DNA of 64,000 nt from Strobilurus pachycystidiatus (GCA_019915135.1 JAHLMK010000014.1:1178001-1242000); one strand, 5' to 3'. Shown: positions 1 through 11,818, counted from the first letter of the stretch. The notes: generated by a model not told the origin, from the sequence alone. Made by a program: numbers and translations.

Positions 1-2747
1 GAAGTCCGTTTTCTTTGGTGCGGGGCGTCGGAGCGGAGATCACTATTCCGAAGGCGCCATGGCCCGGAAGAGAGATCTTCTCCTTGATCTATTCTTAGTC
101 GCGCGAGTTCTGACTTAGCACGAGTAAACTCCTTGAGCCTTCTTGGTAGAGTATCTCCTGCCTGGGTACTTTCCGCAGTGCTATTTCTGGTAGGCACTTG
201 TCGTTGCATGACCGACACGGTTGAATGAACTCCTGGTTTTAAGAGTACAACGCTTGGATAATGATATTCGGAGTTAAGGAGTATGATTGGTCGATCATAC
301 CGCGTCCTAAAGGCGCGTATCCCTTAGTCCTGGAGACTTGCCTGCGTTAAGGTAGTTTCTCCGTGTGTCTCTCTGGTCGTTGTGCTGTGACTGGAAGTCC
401 TGGCATAGACTCCTACAGGAATCACAAAATTCCCTGGTTCTGGCACTAGGATTCTACAATGCGTATCAACGCGGTAGAACATGAATGTCTTTGAGGCCCG
501 TTGGCCCGTTCCGTGCATTCTCGTCAGAATCAGATAAGGTGCGGTTGTCGACAACTTGATCTTTGGAAGACTTCGCACAATGATGGCGTGGTTGATTAGT
601 CGGTGTATATAGTATGCACTGGTGTAAGGTCAATCCAGTAGGCCAAAGGAAAGGGTGAACCACGCACGAAGATCCCAACAAGGCCGACCGCAAGACGCTG
701 GTAAAACCAGCATGTAATACGCCGAGAAACGGTGTGATGAGACGGACAATCGAATGTCTACTTGAATCACTGATCCAAGACAGCATGACCAGTAGGACGT
801 GGAGCTGGCAAGATGCGGGCCAAATGGATGATGTACGAGGATCTTAGAATGCGTGAGCAGGATTGAACCATCATAAGAATACATACAACGATCTGCCGAA
901 CACACCGCGATGCGAGGCAGACTTGTAGCACTGGACGGGCACGATTGTGAGGCATACTGATACTCATTGCACAGTAGAATCATACAGAGATCAAAACCCC
1001 GGAACAGCGAACAGGAACTACAACTTACCGCATAATTAGTCGTTTCTACAGGCAGTGGATTGATTTTCAGTTGGTCAGATCAAGAGCTAGAGGACGAGGT
1101 CAGTCAGTACAACTACGGCGGTGAAGGACTGGTTTACATACCTTTGTGCCACAGCGCCGAGATTGGAGGCGTACAATTCACGCACTTTGAGCCATTTCTG
1201 GACTGCCGTCGGATAAGCAATGACATGGAAACTTATGTCGGTGACCACGGTAATTGAGCTTAGAAGATGAATGACATACCATGATGATAAGAACAAGACC
1301 CGCAGAGAGCGCTGACCCCAGCAATAGCAACGACACAAAGAAAGGTCAAGGGACTTTCTATATACATGACTGTCAATGTATACGACGGCCAGGAGACACC
1401 CGAGACGCACGCAACCAACTGGACTCGAGTTCGGCACAGAAGCGGTACAGAGCAGAGAGTAGCTCACCACTGTCGGAGCCTCGTACGCGCTACGAGCGCC
1501 TGTTTGCATGATGGAGCAAAGAGCATGCCGCCCGCCAGATATCCGAAATCACCTATAGGTGACCGATTAGCAACGAGAGAGTTAGAAGTCGAGTGTGACT
1601 GCTCACTCATATGGCGAATATTCCAGGGTGGACCGGATGATCTTGTGAGAGTGTGTATAGCTACCGGGAATGAATCACAACTAAAGACGCGTCCAGAATG
1701 TCCTTTGCCCCGCCCTGCTTGTTGTCTTGCGGCGCAATGCATACTGTACATCACGCCGCGGTTAACAACAAGTTTGATGACTGGCAGCGCGTGGGATCCG
1801 CTCCCTCATGCCAATGGTGCTTGAAGACATGTTCATGACGCATGCGGATGCTTTGAGTGTTCCGGTGCCGCTAGAGGGGATTGTGGGATAGATGACGGTA
1901 GCTGGTTGACTCCCTGGAAAGGCTCGGTGGTTGTGTTTCACCAAAGAACACCAAATGGTCCAGGATGGGAGCCCGGAGAAGGGACTCAGGGAGTTAGGGA
2001 TTTGGCAACACTTCTCTAAGAGCCACATGAGTGTAAAGATATCCCAGCAGGAGTCTGAAAAATATGCACTCAATCTTGCCAGCACATGAGACGCCATGCG
2101 AGCTCATGAGGGCAAGAAGAGAGCGAGAACATACAGCATCATGTCTCGATCACTTCCCGGAAGGACACGGAGGCCGGGGTAATCTCGGACAGTACCTAAT
2201 TAGGATACCGCCCGGATCCGCTAACCTCGGGATAGAAGCAGCGCCAACAAGTGCGCCACTGTCAGGTGAAAGTGAGATGAACCTCACAAAGTGGGAGATA
2301 GGAAGGTCAAAGTGCGGCGGCATATTGCAAAGTGAGTGCAGATTATGCAAAGTGAGATAGCAGAAATGAAAGTGGGATAGCAAAAAGTACAAGTGAGATA
2401 GCAAGGAATTTTTTTACAGTATTACCACCAAACCTAGGTTTCCCCCACGACCCTAGCCTGGGTGGTAGGTGCCACTGAGGCGGCGCAGTAAAGAAATTCA
2501 AACCTACCCGGTAGAGTGATCAGTCTCCGTTAGACGGTAAGTTCATCTTCTCGGTCAATATCAAAAATCTAACCCTCCAGAGGCGGTACCAGACCGGTTT
2601 GGCACCGACCCACTGGCAGCGCCCCCCCTCTCGCTCGAATCTTGTCAACAGTAGTCAAACGTCTGGAGGGCCATCAGTCTCAAGACCCAAAAGCCAGAAC
2701 TAATAGGTCTAGGTCGGGAAGACTCAAGGAGCACTCGTGAGCCGTTA
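1..2747. other. gene-poor flank, no supported gene
   Basis: No reading frame here shows a recognisable domain, a credible exon chain or codon structure like the neighbouring genes. Open frames are short (under about 150 codons), overlap on both strands and have no conserved motifs. The only structure I see is the short interspersed motif cluster at 2265-2405, annotated separately, and the TA-flanked edge of the DNA transposon at 2746-2747. It may be decayed mobile DNA, but I cannot name a family. Confidence 0.6.
2265..2405 (+). repeat. cluster of AAAGTGRGATAG-like motifs
   Basis: About seven copies of a short motif related to AAAGTGAGATAGCA lie within 140 bases, spaced irregularly by about 10-30 bases and all on the same strand. 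Copies include GAAAGTGAGATGA, CAAAGTGGGAGATA, CAAAGTGAGTGCA, CAAAGTGAGATAGCA, GAAAGTGGGATAGCA and CAAGTGAGATAGCA. They are followed directly by a T-run at 2409. The arrangement looks like a degenerate tandem array or a subterminal motif cluster of an unidentified mobile element. No function is implied. Confidence 0.55.
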
Positions 2748-3002
2748 CTATTAGTTACCCGGGCGTGGTTTCTCACCCCCTAGTGGTTAACCGGCTAGTA
2801 TAGGTCTGCATACGTCAATTAAAATACAGGTAACGTTCGGACATCATAATATACCTCTAAATACATATTGTATCAACTTCTGAAGTCAACAGGACGTAAG
2901 GAAAGAATTTGAGAGCATCCGGAGGAGGTGATGAGAGCTGATCACCACCACCTAATGGTCTCGGAAACGTGTTTGACGGGTTGGAAAATTCGGGCGAGGG
3001 CC
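2748..3002 (+). repeat. left terminal inverted repeat of pogo-type element
   Basis: This arm matches the reverse complement of 5868-6121. It starts right after the TA at 2746-2747 and ends near GGGCGAGGGC, where the two arms diverge. It contains no coding sequence; the element promoter is presumably within or just downstream of it. Confidence 0.93.
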
Positions 3003-3211
3003 CAAGCTTGTAGGTATATTAATCAAGTAGGTAACTAAGTGTTTCGGCTGCCACTGAAGGCAGCGGTGGTCAACCAAATGCACATTTACCTGTCCATGAA
3101 CAAAGCAGCGTGATGATGACCAAGAACAAGTGATCGCCGTGGTTGCCGATTCACGGCACAGTCAAGGTGATCACTTGACATGATGTTGGTATTCATCAGA
3201 CTGCCAATTGC

Positions 3212-5563
3212 ATGCGAGTCAAACGTCGCGCTGCTCGGGAACCAAAGTCGAGACCGACTGCTATCTCTTCACCGGGGTCCAGTCAGACGGTTAGACCGTG
3301 GACTGAGATCTCTCAAACCGAGAAAGAGGATCGCATTTCCACTTCCATCCTATACCAACATGATCATCCACACGACACTCTTGCGAGCGTTGCAAAGCGC
3401 TTTGGTGTTCCTTATACTTCTTTGCGCAACCGCTATTTTGGTCTTACTCAGCCACGTCCCAAGGCCCGGTCCGGTCAGCAGAAGCTCACACCTGAGCAGG
3501 AACGTGTCCTGCTCAATTGGATCAATCAGAAGTCAAACACCGCGGATCCACTCTCTCCGCATGACATTCGGGTTGAGGCCGAGAGGCTGCATGGGGCAAG
3601 ACTGGGCAAGAATTGGACCAGGAAGTTTGCTAAACGGCACGAGAAGGAGCTTACTGCAAAGCGACTTCCAGGACTCAATCCCAAACGCGCGAAGGCCTTC
3701 AACAAGCCTGTGGTCAATCACTACTTCGATCTTTTGGAGCAGACCGAGGTGGAGTTCAAAGGGAGGAAGATCAATCTGGCGGACATTCCACGTGAGCGAC
3801 GATTCAACGTTGACGAGAAGGGCGTTCAGCGAGGTGGTGGGAAGAAAAGCGGTCGGAAGAAGTACTTTGTTCCAAGGAACAAGGTTCCGAAGTACAAGAA
3901 GCGCAGCACAAATCTTGAACTCATCACAATCATCGAGTGCGTGTGCGCAGATGGAACTGCAATCGATCCGACATTCATCTTTCCGGGGAAGGAGATTGAT
4001 CAAGCTTGGTTGGACGAAGTTCGTCCGAATCTTTGGTAAAGTCTTTCTTCCACCGGTATATGTCCCAATCTAATCAAGTTCCTAGCGTTGCGATGTCTGA
4101 AAACGGATGGACAGATGACGGGCTTGGCCTTGAGTGGTTGCGGAAGTGCTTCATCCCACAAGTCGACAGGCGCCGAGATGACCCCGAGGACATCATTCTT
4201 CTCATGGTTGATGGACATAGCTCGCATGACACGCTTGCGTTCAAGGAGCTTGCCGCAGCACACAATATCTTGGTCATGTGCTTGCCGCCACACTGCACCC
4301 ACAAGCTTCAGCCTCTTGATGTCGGAGTATTCGGCCCATTTTCGATTGCATGGATTGACCAATGCGACGAGTGGGTGCGAAAGACGGGCTGGGAGATGCC
4401 TAAATCAAAGTTTGTGGCGGAGTATATGGATGTGCGGTCCCAAACATTCAAGGACACCACAATTATCACTGCTTGGCGCAAATCGGGTGCCTTTCCTGTC
4501 GATCGTACAGTCTTTGATGACTCTGAGTTCATGGCAAGCCACGAGTATTCAACATCAGTCCAGATCTCCCATACTCCTTCGATTCCTCCTCCCATCCCTC
4601 GGCCATCAATACTCGATTCAGTACTATCTGACAAAAACTCTGATTCGAGCTCTGATTCAGATTCTAGCTCGGAATCAGATGACGACGATTTCCCACACGC
4701 CACTCAGCTCTTATCCGCACTATCACAACCCTTGTCCGACACTACCACGACCATGACCACAACCACTACCACCACCACCACCACATCTAGTACAGGACCT
4801 CCGACTCCTTCATCATCTGTGAGCTTTATGCCACAGTCCTCTTCCACACTTCGCACTCCCCTCATTCCTGCTCGAGTTTATGCTTCAGATCCGTCGCGGA
4901 AGCTGAGCAAGAACACCCAGAAGCGCCTCTATTCCGAGACCGTTACTTACATCGACGACCTGGAGTCCGAGAATCGATTTCTTCGAGCGCAGATTCAGGC
5001 TACCAACGATCAGTACGACAATCTTGTACGGACAACAGCCTATGCCGCGGATAAGGGTAACAAAAAAAAAGCGCAAATTGAATGTCCATGCACGGCTGGT
5101 CACATCGGAAGAAGGACTGGAGCAGGCCCGGAGGGAAAATGGAGAGAAGGAGCAGGAGTTGCAACGAAAGGCAGCCAGTCGACGTGCTCGGCAGGATGAG
5201 CTGGATGAGAGAGCGCGAGCGCAAGCCGCACTTGGTCCGGATGCGCCATTTACCGGGGGATTTTCGAAGAAGCGAGCGGATGAGATTCAGGAGATTGCAC
5301 GGGCTCTTGGGCTGTCTTCAGACGGTTCACGGAACGCTCTCATGTCCGCTATCAAGGCTCATTTCAATGCCCACCCGCATCTTCGGCAGGAACCACGCTA
5401 TATTGGTCTCTTCTCACATGGCCGGCGCTCTCAGGCCTCTTCAGAGCCTTCCACATCGACCGCACCACTCTCCGACATCACCAACACTTTTACAGTCCCT
5501 CAACCAATGGCTGGCCCCAGCTCTCAGCCCGATGTTGGCTACCCAATCTTCCATTCAAATTAG
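3212..5563 (+). pseudogene. pogo-type transposase (CENP-B HTH + DDE_1), one-base frameshift
   Basis: The first exon (3212-4035, 275 codons) has a psq-like HTH (SVAKRFGVPYTSLRNRYFG), a CENP-B-type HTH domain (about residues 95-150) and the first catalytic Asp in FNVDEKG. A 50-nt GT-AG intron at 4036-4085 joins it exactly in frame to VAMSENGWTDDG. The second catalytic Asp is in MVDGHSSHDT and the third probably in HKLQPLDVGVFG. A Ser/Asp-rich and Thr-rich linker and a basic coiled-coil tail follow. In the run of nine A at about 5062-5070 the frame must shift by one base to continue into the tail ending at 5563: eight A would give a continuous protein. The copy is therefore either inactivated late in the tail or affected by a homopolymer sequencing error. 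The DDE core lies upstream of the shift. The protein would act in the nucleus as a cut-and-paste transposase on the element's inverted repeats. Confidence 0.9.
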
Positions 5564-5867
5564 TGTACTTACTTCTATGATAATCTCTACTGTAGATACT
5601 TACCCTACATGATACTTGTATATATTACATTAAACTAGACAACGCAAGCTGTGTGCGCGTTGCGCACTACTTGAACTTTCTCCCGCTCGCGCGATGATGT
5701 TGCCTGCAAGCCGTGCGAGCGGCACACCTCGGCATGATGGTGATCAGTGACCGAGTGTGACAATCTCCGGTGTGCAGGTACATTTAGTCGATTCGAGTCT
5801 TACACACAGAATATCCTCTGAAGTGTTGTAGCGAGAACATACATGCTTATCATATATACATGTTGGA

Positions 5868-6121
5868 GCCCTCGCCCGAATTTTCCAACCTGTCAAACAC
5901 GTTTCCGAGACCATTAGGTGGTGGTGATCAGCTCTCATCACCTCCTCCGGATGCTCTCGAATTCTTTCCTCACGTCCTGTTGACTTCAGAAGTTGATACA
6001 ATATGTATTTAGAGGTATACTATGATGTCCGAACGTTACCTGTATTTTAATTGACGTATGCAGACCTATACTAGCCGGTTAACCACTAGGGGGTGAGAAA
6101 CCACGCCCGGGTAACTAATAG
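5868..6121 (-). repeat. right terminal inverted repeat of pogo-type element
   Basis: This is the inverse of 2748-3002 with only a few mismatches and small gaps (for example ATACTATGATG where the left arm has the inverse of ATCATAATATA). The outer end CTAATAG abuts TA at 6122-6123. The segment 5564-5867, between the transposase stop and this repeat, shows nothing further. Confidence 0.93.
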
Positions 6122-6123
6122 TA

Positions 6124-6618
6124 CTTCTCCTATTTCTCGTTGCCCAATGTTCAATCATTGAAAATGTCTAACGTTGACGACTCGAGAGTCGACGAGCAGC
6201 ATGCGGGCTACCCCAGTTCATCGATCATGAGTGATGATATCAATCTGATGATCGGTTCAGCTTCGAGCCTTCGCATCTAACACCGTTCAACTTCCAACTT
6301 CGTGGCCTCTTGACGTTCTCATTGCAAGTAGCGCCACTATGCAGTCGCCCTGGCCGCGAAACCGCCGGGTCCATCATGCTCGTTATCTAAACTTCTAGTG
6401 TGTCCTTCATCAACAGATTCACTTACCCGTGTGCTGCTACTTATAGCGCGTACTGACAGGTATCGCAAACTGTCACCTGAGATCAGGAATATAAATAAAC
6501 TGTAGGTACGCTGCTTTGGCTGCATTTCATGACGAGAAGATCCGTGAGAAGCTGGTCTTGCGACTTCCCACTGGCAGTATCCCTATAAGACGACGCTCCT
6601 GAGAAATTGTCCCCATCA
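6124..6618. other. intergenic, upstream of the P450 gene
   Basis: No gene is supported. This stretch lies between the transposon edge and the P450 start codon and presumably holds the P450 promoter and 5' UTR. The transposon sits about 500 bases upstream of the ATG, so it may have displaced upstream control sequence. Confidence 0.5.
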
Positions 6619-8994
6619 ATGATGCTGCCACTGACGGTGCCTCTCTGTCTCCTCTTGTTATATCTTTGCGTTCGTACGACGAACCGCCGCGTCAAATACC
6701 CCCCAGGACCATCAGGACTTCCGTTCGTTGGGAACATACTGCAGCTGGTCGCTGATGATCCTTGGCGGTGGCTGTTCCCCGAATGGAAAAGGGTTTATGG
6801 TAAGTCAGCTGCAACCACTATTTAGACTCTTCAACTCTATCCCTAAAACTCTACTTAGGTTCTCTCACCTACTTTCGCGTAGGCAACGGCAACTTCCTAC
6901 TCTTGAACACCCAGAAAGCAGCCACAGACCTCTTGGATTACAGGGCTTCGATATACAGCAGCAGACCACCTCTTATCGGTAGGAAGACTTCCCAGGAAAC
7001 GTGGCCCGTCGGACTAATCTTTGGGCAGTCGCTTCTGATTACATCTGTGGTGGTCTCTTTAGCGTGCTCATGCCGTACAGCGACCTGTAAGTTACTTTTT
7101 CAGACCTTGCCTGCCTAAATCCCTCCCTCAAACACCTCTTCGCTTTGCCTTTTACTAATAGGTATCGTCGCATGCGAAAATGTGCTGAGGCTGTCATGAT
7201 GAGTCGACGTAATAACTCTATCGATGTCACCAGACCCATTCAGGCAAGGTTGTCGAGTAGACTATGCCTGAATCTTCTGCGCGGGCAGTACGTGGAGAAT
7301 TATAGCTGGTTGGACGAATGCCACAGGTTTTGATTACTCTTCTTTCTACTGGGCGTTTCCTATTGATATCTCTACCAGAGCTATGATTTCCATCTTCACC
7401 TCTTTCATCTACGGAACCTCTCATGGCAATAACGACGCTCTAGTTGGCTTATTTGAACGTTTAGTGCCCGCCATAACACATGCCACCGCTGTTGGGAACA
7501 ACGCCGTCGAATTCTTCCCGTGGCTGCAGTACTTCCCCTCCAGATGGAAGACCGAGGCGCGTCAGTTGGAGAAGGATGCTTCGAGAACATTCACGGAGAC
7601 ATTCGTTGCATCCACGCGCAGCCAAGAACCATGTCTCGCACAGATTGTGGCAACGATTCAAGAGAAGCATTCGTTAAATGACAAGGAGTGCGGGTGGTTG
7701 TTGGCGAATTTCTTGTGAGTAGGCCCTTGCTAGCAGCGACGCTCTACAATACATACTTACACGTCCTCGCGCAGTCTGGCTGGTGCGGATTCGGTAAGCA
7801 TCAATCCAGATCAATGTCTCGTCTCGTTGATTAGATGTTCACGTACAGTCGGAACATTCTTTCCGCTGGTTCATCGTGGCTATGCTACGTTACCCCGACG
7901 CACAGAGAAGATGCCAAGCAGAACTCGATGCCGTTGTCGGTCGAGGACGTGTACCACGCTTCGACGATAGGGAGAAGCTCATCTATCTGCAAGCTGTGCT
8001 TCGAGAGGTTCTTCGTTGGAGACCTGCCAACGTTCTAGGTATGATATTTCACCTTACTTGGTTTCGAGAAACTCATTGTGGAATTCAACGAAAGGCATTC
8101 CCCACGCGTCCACAGAGGTATGCGTTTGTTGTAGTCGTGTTTTCCCTTTAACGTCTCGAGCGCTCACCTTAGGACGATTTCTATGACGGATACTTCATAC
8201 CTAAAGGAACAACCTGCATTGCAAATATCTGGTAAGGCCAGTATCTCAGGAATCCTGATCCCGGTCCTCACTTGGGCTATCTCTGAAGGTCTATCAATCA
8301 TGACACTGCGACTTGGGTGAGCCAATCGCCCTCCCTTCTTGTATGGTTTTCACGAACGTCATTCTTCTTCAGGGACCCACCGCCGAGGACTTCGATCCCG
8401 ACAGATACCTAGTGAAGAACTTGGGCATACAAGAAGGCAAGCCGTGATCCTATATTCATCAAACGCTTCCTCATCATGCGCGTTAGACGGTAAGCGGCTG
8501 CCAGCACATGTTCGCTAACTCTCCTCTGACAGTGATGCATAGGACATGCATCTTTTGTAAGTTTACGAACGTGACGAAACCGTGCTGATTGATGCCTCCA
8601 ACGAATAGGGATTCGGGCGCAGGTGAATGATCGCGGAAAGTTTCCGGTGCTATAAAAGTGTGTTGATGATACCGTGACGAAGGATATGTTCTGGGCGTAA
8701 TATCGCAAAAGACAACTTCTTCATTACAGCAGCCATCATGCTTTGGGCATTCGACATTCTTCCGCCGCCGAGTGGCGTCGTTCCGGATCCGGACAAATTC
8801 GTCAGTTCAGGCATCATACAGTGAGTTCATGAGGAGCAAGTTCGAAACACGACTGACTGGCCGGGGACTGGTGCCTCCCACTCTTCTTTCATAGATGCAC
8901 GACCCCGTTTGAGTGCATGTTCACACCCCGAGGACCTGACGTGGTGGACCTGTTGAGAGAGGCTAGCGAGAGTGACGAAACTTTGCACAATTGA
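6619..8994 (+). CDS. cytochrome P450 monooxygenase, many introns, possibly frameshifted
   Basis: The ATG at 6619 opens a membrane anchor (LPLTVPLCLLLLYLCV) and the Pro-rich hinge YPPGPSGLPFVGN. Splicing gives the usual order: RASIYSSRP; the I-helix FFLAGADS (exon 7775-7793); LRYPDAQRRCQAELDAVVGR; the K-helix REVLRW (E..R); IPHASTEDDFYDGYFIPKGT; and the heme loop FGFGRR/ICSGR. The last is split by an intron just before the Cys codon region (about 8626-8686). The C terminus ends at TGA 8992-8994. Likely exons begin 6619-6799, 6859-7086, 7162-7326, 7379-7714, 7775-7793, 7849-8038, 8095-8117, 8173-8231, 8289-8316, followed by several more. Two places do not splice cleanly: near 6981, between PPLIG and EDFPGN, a base seems missing; and near 8438, an in-frame TGA lies between EGKP and the next exon. 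It may be a recent pseudogene, or have undetected introns or sequence errors. It resembles the basidiomycete P450s often annotated as O-methylsterigmatocystin oxidoreductase-like; the substrate is unknown. Confidence 0.85.
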
Positions 8995-9319
8995 AGAGTG
9001 TGATGCGGAGTTAGTGTGTTCATGAACGCATTCGAGCCGCGTTGTGACCCCAATTCTTCCCGTGGCGTCCTAGGACTTGTTAGTTGGCTCAGCTCGTCAC
9101 AACAGAACGTGTCATCCAGCCGTCTCACGCTAAATGAAAAAGCAGATAGTATTGTAGTATTAGTGTCCAAGTCAATCGATCGTGTACAATATTCGGAGAT
9201 ACAAAGACATAACAAGTTAAGACTTCGTTCGGTACCTAAGTTACTAGATGAAAATTAAACGGTTCATTAAAGACGATCAACAGATACCGAAGGCCATTGC
9301 GCCGTCGCCCCGGCATTTA
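8995..9319. other. intergenic between convergent genes
   Basis: This is the 3' flank shared by the P450 gene (plus strand) and the F-box gene (minus strand). No RNA gene, repeat or credible coding exon is visible. Confidence 0.5.
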
Positions 9320-11238
9320 CTATAGGAAGTAGTGCATGGGAGGTAATCGGCCAAACAAGGCCGACTCGAAACGCTGACTGGTCAGGGCATGCGCAATCTC
9401 CAGTCCCAACGTAACGACGAAGCAAACACCAGCCATCGCCAGCAGCGACATGCCGCTCGGATATGCATCGAACCAATATCCCAGGACGAACGACACAAGG
9501 GCCGCACCCCACAGCTTGTACGGCGTGTCGCCGGTCCCGAAATCCGGGCGACACGGAGGATAGTTCACCGCTTCCATCTCAAGTCCTCCTTTGCACGAGC
9601 GCAGGGTCACCAACCGACCCGCGTCAACACCGTACGTTATGCGCTGCCGGTAGCAGTTTGATATAGTGTGGACCTTGACGCGAGAATTAGGTGCATCCGG
9701 CTTGACATGATAGTCCATCACGACAAGGTCGATGGTCTTCATTGGCTCCTCGCATGGCGTGAGATGGGACCGTGGTCGGCGGATGACCTCAATATTGAAG
9801 TCCACAAGCTGGGGCAGGAAAGTAGCGACGTCCAGCCACGCATTCTGAGAAACGAGTTGATCATGCGTCATTCGAGCTTGAACGGCAGCTACTTACAACA
9901 GTCGAAACGACCACCTCGCCCATCACGATGTTCTTCATGGACGAAACCAGCGAAATCGACAACGACTGCAAGTTCGCGAGTTGCGATATCGCGGCAAAGT
10001 CAAAGTCGCCGCAGGTGAACATGGCCTGTTCCCATGTCATCTTCGCGAGCGTCGGCGCATGTATCGCGAGGGCCCCTGCGAGTCGTTCCCCACTATCCGA
10101 CAAACCAGAAGGCCCCACCGTGAGCTCGACCAAACCCGAGTGCAATTCCAGATATCTATAGATCCTGTCATGCCCATGACCTTCCCTTGCACCATTGGGT
10201 AGCGACAACTTCCGCAGAGGTTGCGCGAGTGACGCCAGCAGGAGCTCCAGACTCTTTCCGTGATCGTCATCATCCGATAAACATAGCGAGTTCAGATGGG
10301 GGAGCATATTGACGCAGGCGCCGCTGGTGAGCTTCCACCGGCCGTGCAGCTCCAGGTGCTGGAGAGGAATGGGCGCGGTCACCTCGCTGAGCAGATGCTT
10401 TATGTCGAGACTCCACCCGCCGCGGCCATATCCCGGCGTGAACTTGATGCAGAGACGCTCTAACCGCGGATTGTTCGCCATGAATCCGGGAAGAGCGATT
10501 TCGAGGAAATACCCAGTGGACGCTTCGATGCTGAGGTCTTGGATGGTGGTGAATAGGTCGAAGCGGATATCTCGCCAGACTGTGCCAAAGTCCTCGGTCA
10601 AGCGAAGAGTGGTGATAGATGGCATGCATGTTAGGGCCTCCATGACAAGGATAGAGCTGTGGTGCGGATTATATTTGCAGATATGAAAGCTGTACACCGT
10701 ATATGAGTGACAAGGCGCACAAAGTCGGAGATGAGGACGACGAACTCGACGCTAGCCACATTCACAAGAGTTTGTATCGCAGTGCACAAATAGCGGGATG
10801 CCTTGAAGTTCGACCACGCGGCGTGAACAGCCTAAAGACATCGCGGTTAATTTTATTAGCATTTTGGGAGGGGTTTGGGGCACGCACATTGATGTCATGC
10901 CCTTCGTATCGTTGCTCCAGAGACATGATCTGCAAGTGCTTAGCGAACCGGTTGACATGGCTCCGATCCCGCGCAAACGCCTCGAGTTGGGACGTCGCTT
11001 GAGTAAGATGATGAAGGTTGACGTGAACCGTAGAGAAGAGGAGGGGATCGACACAGTGGCATAGCAGCTTGCATGAGAGCCGGAGTGATTTCAAGGCCCT
11101 GTAGTGTCCAGTGTCATAAAGCTACATAAGTAAGTACATCATGATGAGAAAATACGTGAAACCAACCCCAGATAACTCGCGTACCTGCTCGACGATGATA
11201 TGGACGACCTCGGTAGGTAATTGCAGGAGGCCCGACAT
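9320..11238 (-). CDS. F-box/LRR-like protein with C-terminal membrane hairpin
   Basis: Five exons (11238-11185, 11121-10888, 10831-10698, 10656-9897, 9844-9320) splice to a closed frame of 568 codons. The N terminus LLQLPTEVVHIIVEQ is an F-box helix, followed by ALKSLRLSCKLLCHCVDPLLF as in the fungal F-box/LRR family. The middle has irregular Leu-rich repeats (LQHLELHGRW, LRKLSLPNG, LVELTVGPSG, LQSLSISLVS). The last about 60 residues contain two hydrophobic segments (LWGAALVSFVLGYWF and LLAMAGVCFVVTLGL), predicted as a membrane hairpin, which is unusual for an F-box protein. Family knowledge: F-box proteins recruit substrates to SCF ubiquitin ligases through Skp1. The target is unknown, and membrane anchoring is inference. 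The third intron (10657-10697, 41 nt) is short and its borders are the least certain. Confidence 0.85.
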
Positions 11239-11818
11239 TGCTGTTTCGAGAGCGATATTCGCCGAATCACATCGTTTTATGACAAGAGGCTTATGGAAAC
11301 GGGTAGACCTGTTGGGCCGTGGGCTGGGGCTGCCGTGGGTTGTGGCCGTCGCTGATGATGATGCGAGGACCGCGGTAGGTACATTGTCATCAGTCAACGA
11401 AACCCCGAGGTCACTTGCCCAAGATGACGGTTGGAGGATAGACTTCTGGAACACAAGCTGTATCATAGGCTTCGTCATGGATTGGGGATGGCACGTCTCG
11501 TAAGTGGGCCAAAGGACACAAGAGCAGTGTTGGGAAACAGCGGGGAGTTGGGGTCATACAGCGGTGATCAGTCTAGCTCGTGTTACTGTCTGTCAAAAAA
11601 TGATAAAAGGACAAGTACAATGGACGCACGATCTTTCGCATGCGGCTTTGTGGGTTCGAGGCTGCTTTTCCCATGCATCACGCCCAACATAGCAGCCGGC
11701 GGGGCAGCGGATCCACTGTCATGTATCGACCTTCGAAGTCGAAAACAAAGAGATGTAAAGTTTGCTTTGGCGTGCCCGGCAGCCCGGGCCGGGTTTTGCA
11801 CGTAGAACTTGTTCGGTC
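11239..11818. other. divergent intergenic region
   Basis: This stretch separates the minus-strand F-box gene from the plus-strand CFAP20-like gene, so it should contain both promoters. Open frames crossing it lack conserved features and look like chance extensions. Confidence 0.45.

Larger units (their letters stand above)
2748..6121 (+). mobile_element. pogo-type (Tc1/mariner) DNA transposon, complete
   Basis: A 3374-base element is bounded by terminal inverted repeats of about 255 bases that begin CTATTAGTTACCCGGGCG at the left and end with the inverse at the right. A TA dinucleotide flanks each end (2746-2747 and 6122-6123), the target-site duplication expected of Tc1/mariner elements. 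Between the repeats lies one gene with CENP-B-type HTH and DDE_1 domains, the hallmark of pogo/Fot1-like elements. The long inverted repeats are notable because pogo repeats are often much shorter. The repeats still match over nearly their whole length with a few substitutions and one-base gaps, so the insertion is fairly recent, although the transposase frame is broken once. Confidence 0.93.

Noticed and set aside
1087..1509. 140-codon minus-strand frame as a gene
   Set aside because: No domain, no splice continuation on either side, and overlapping open frames of similar length on the other strand.
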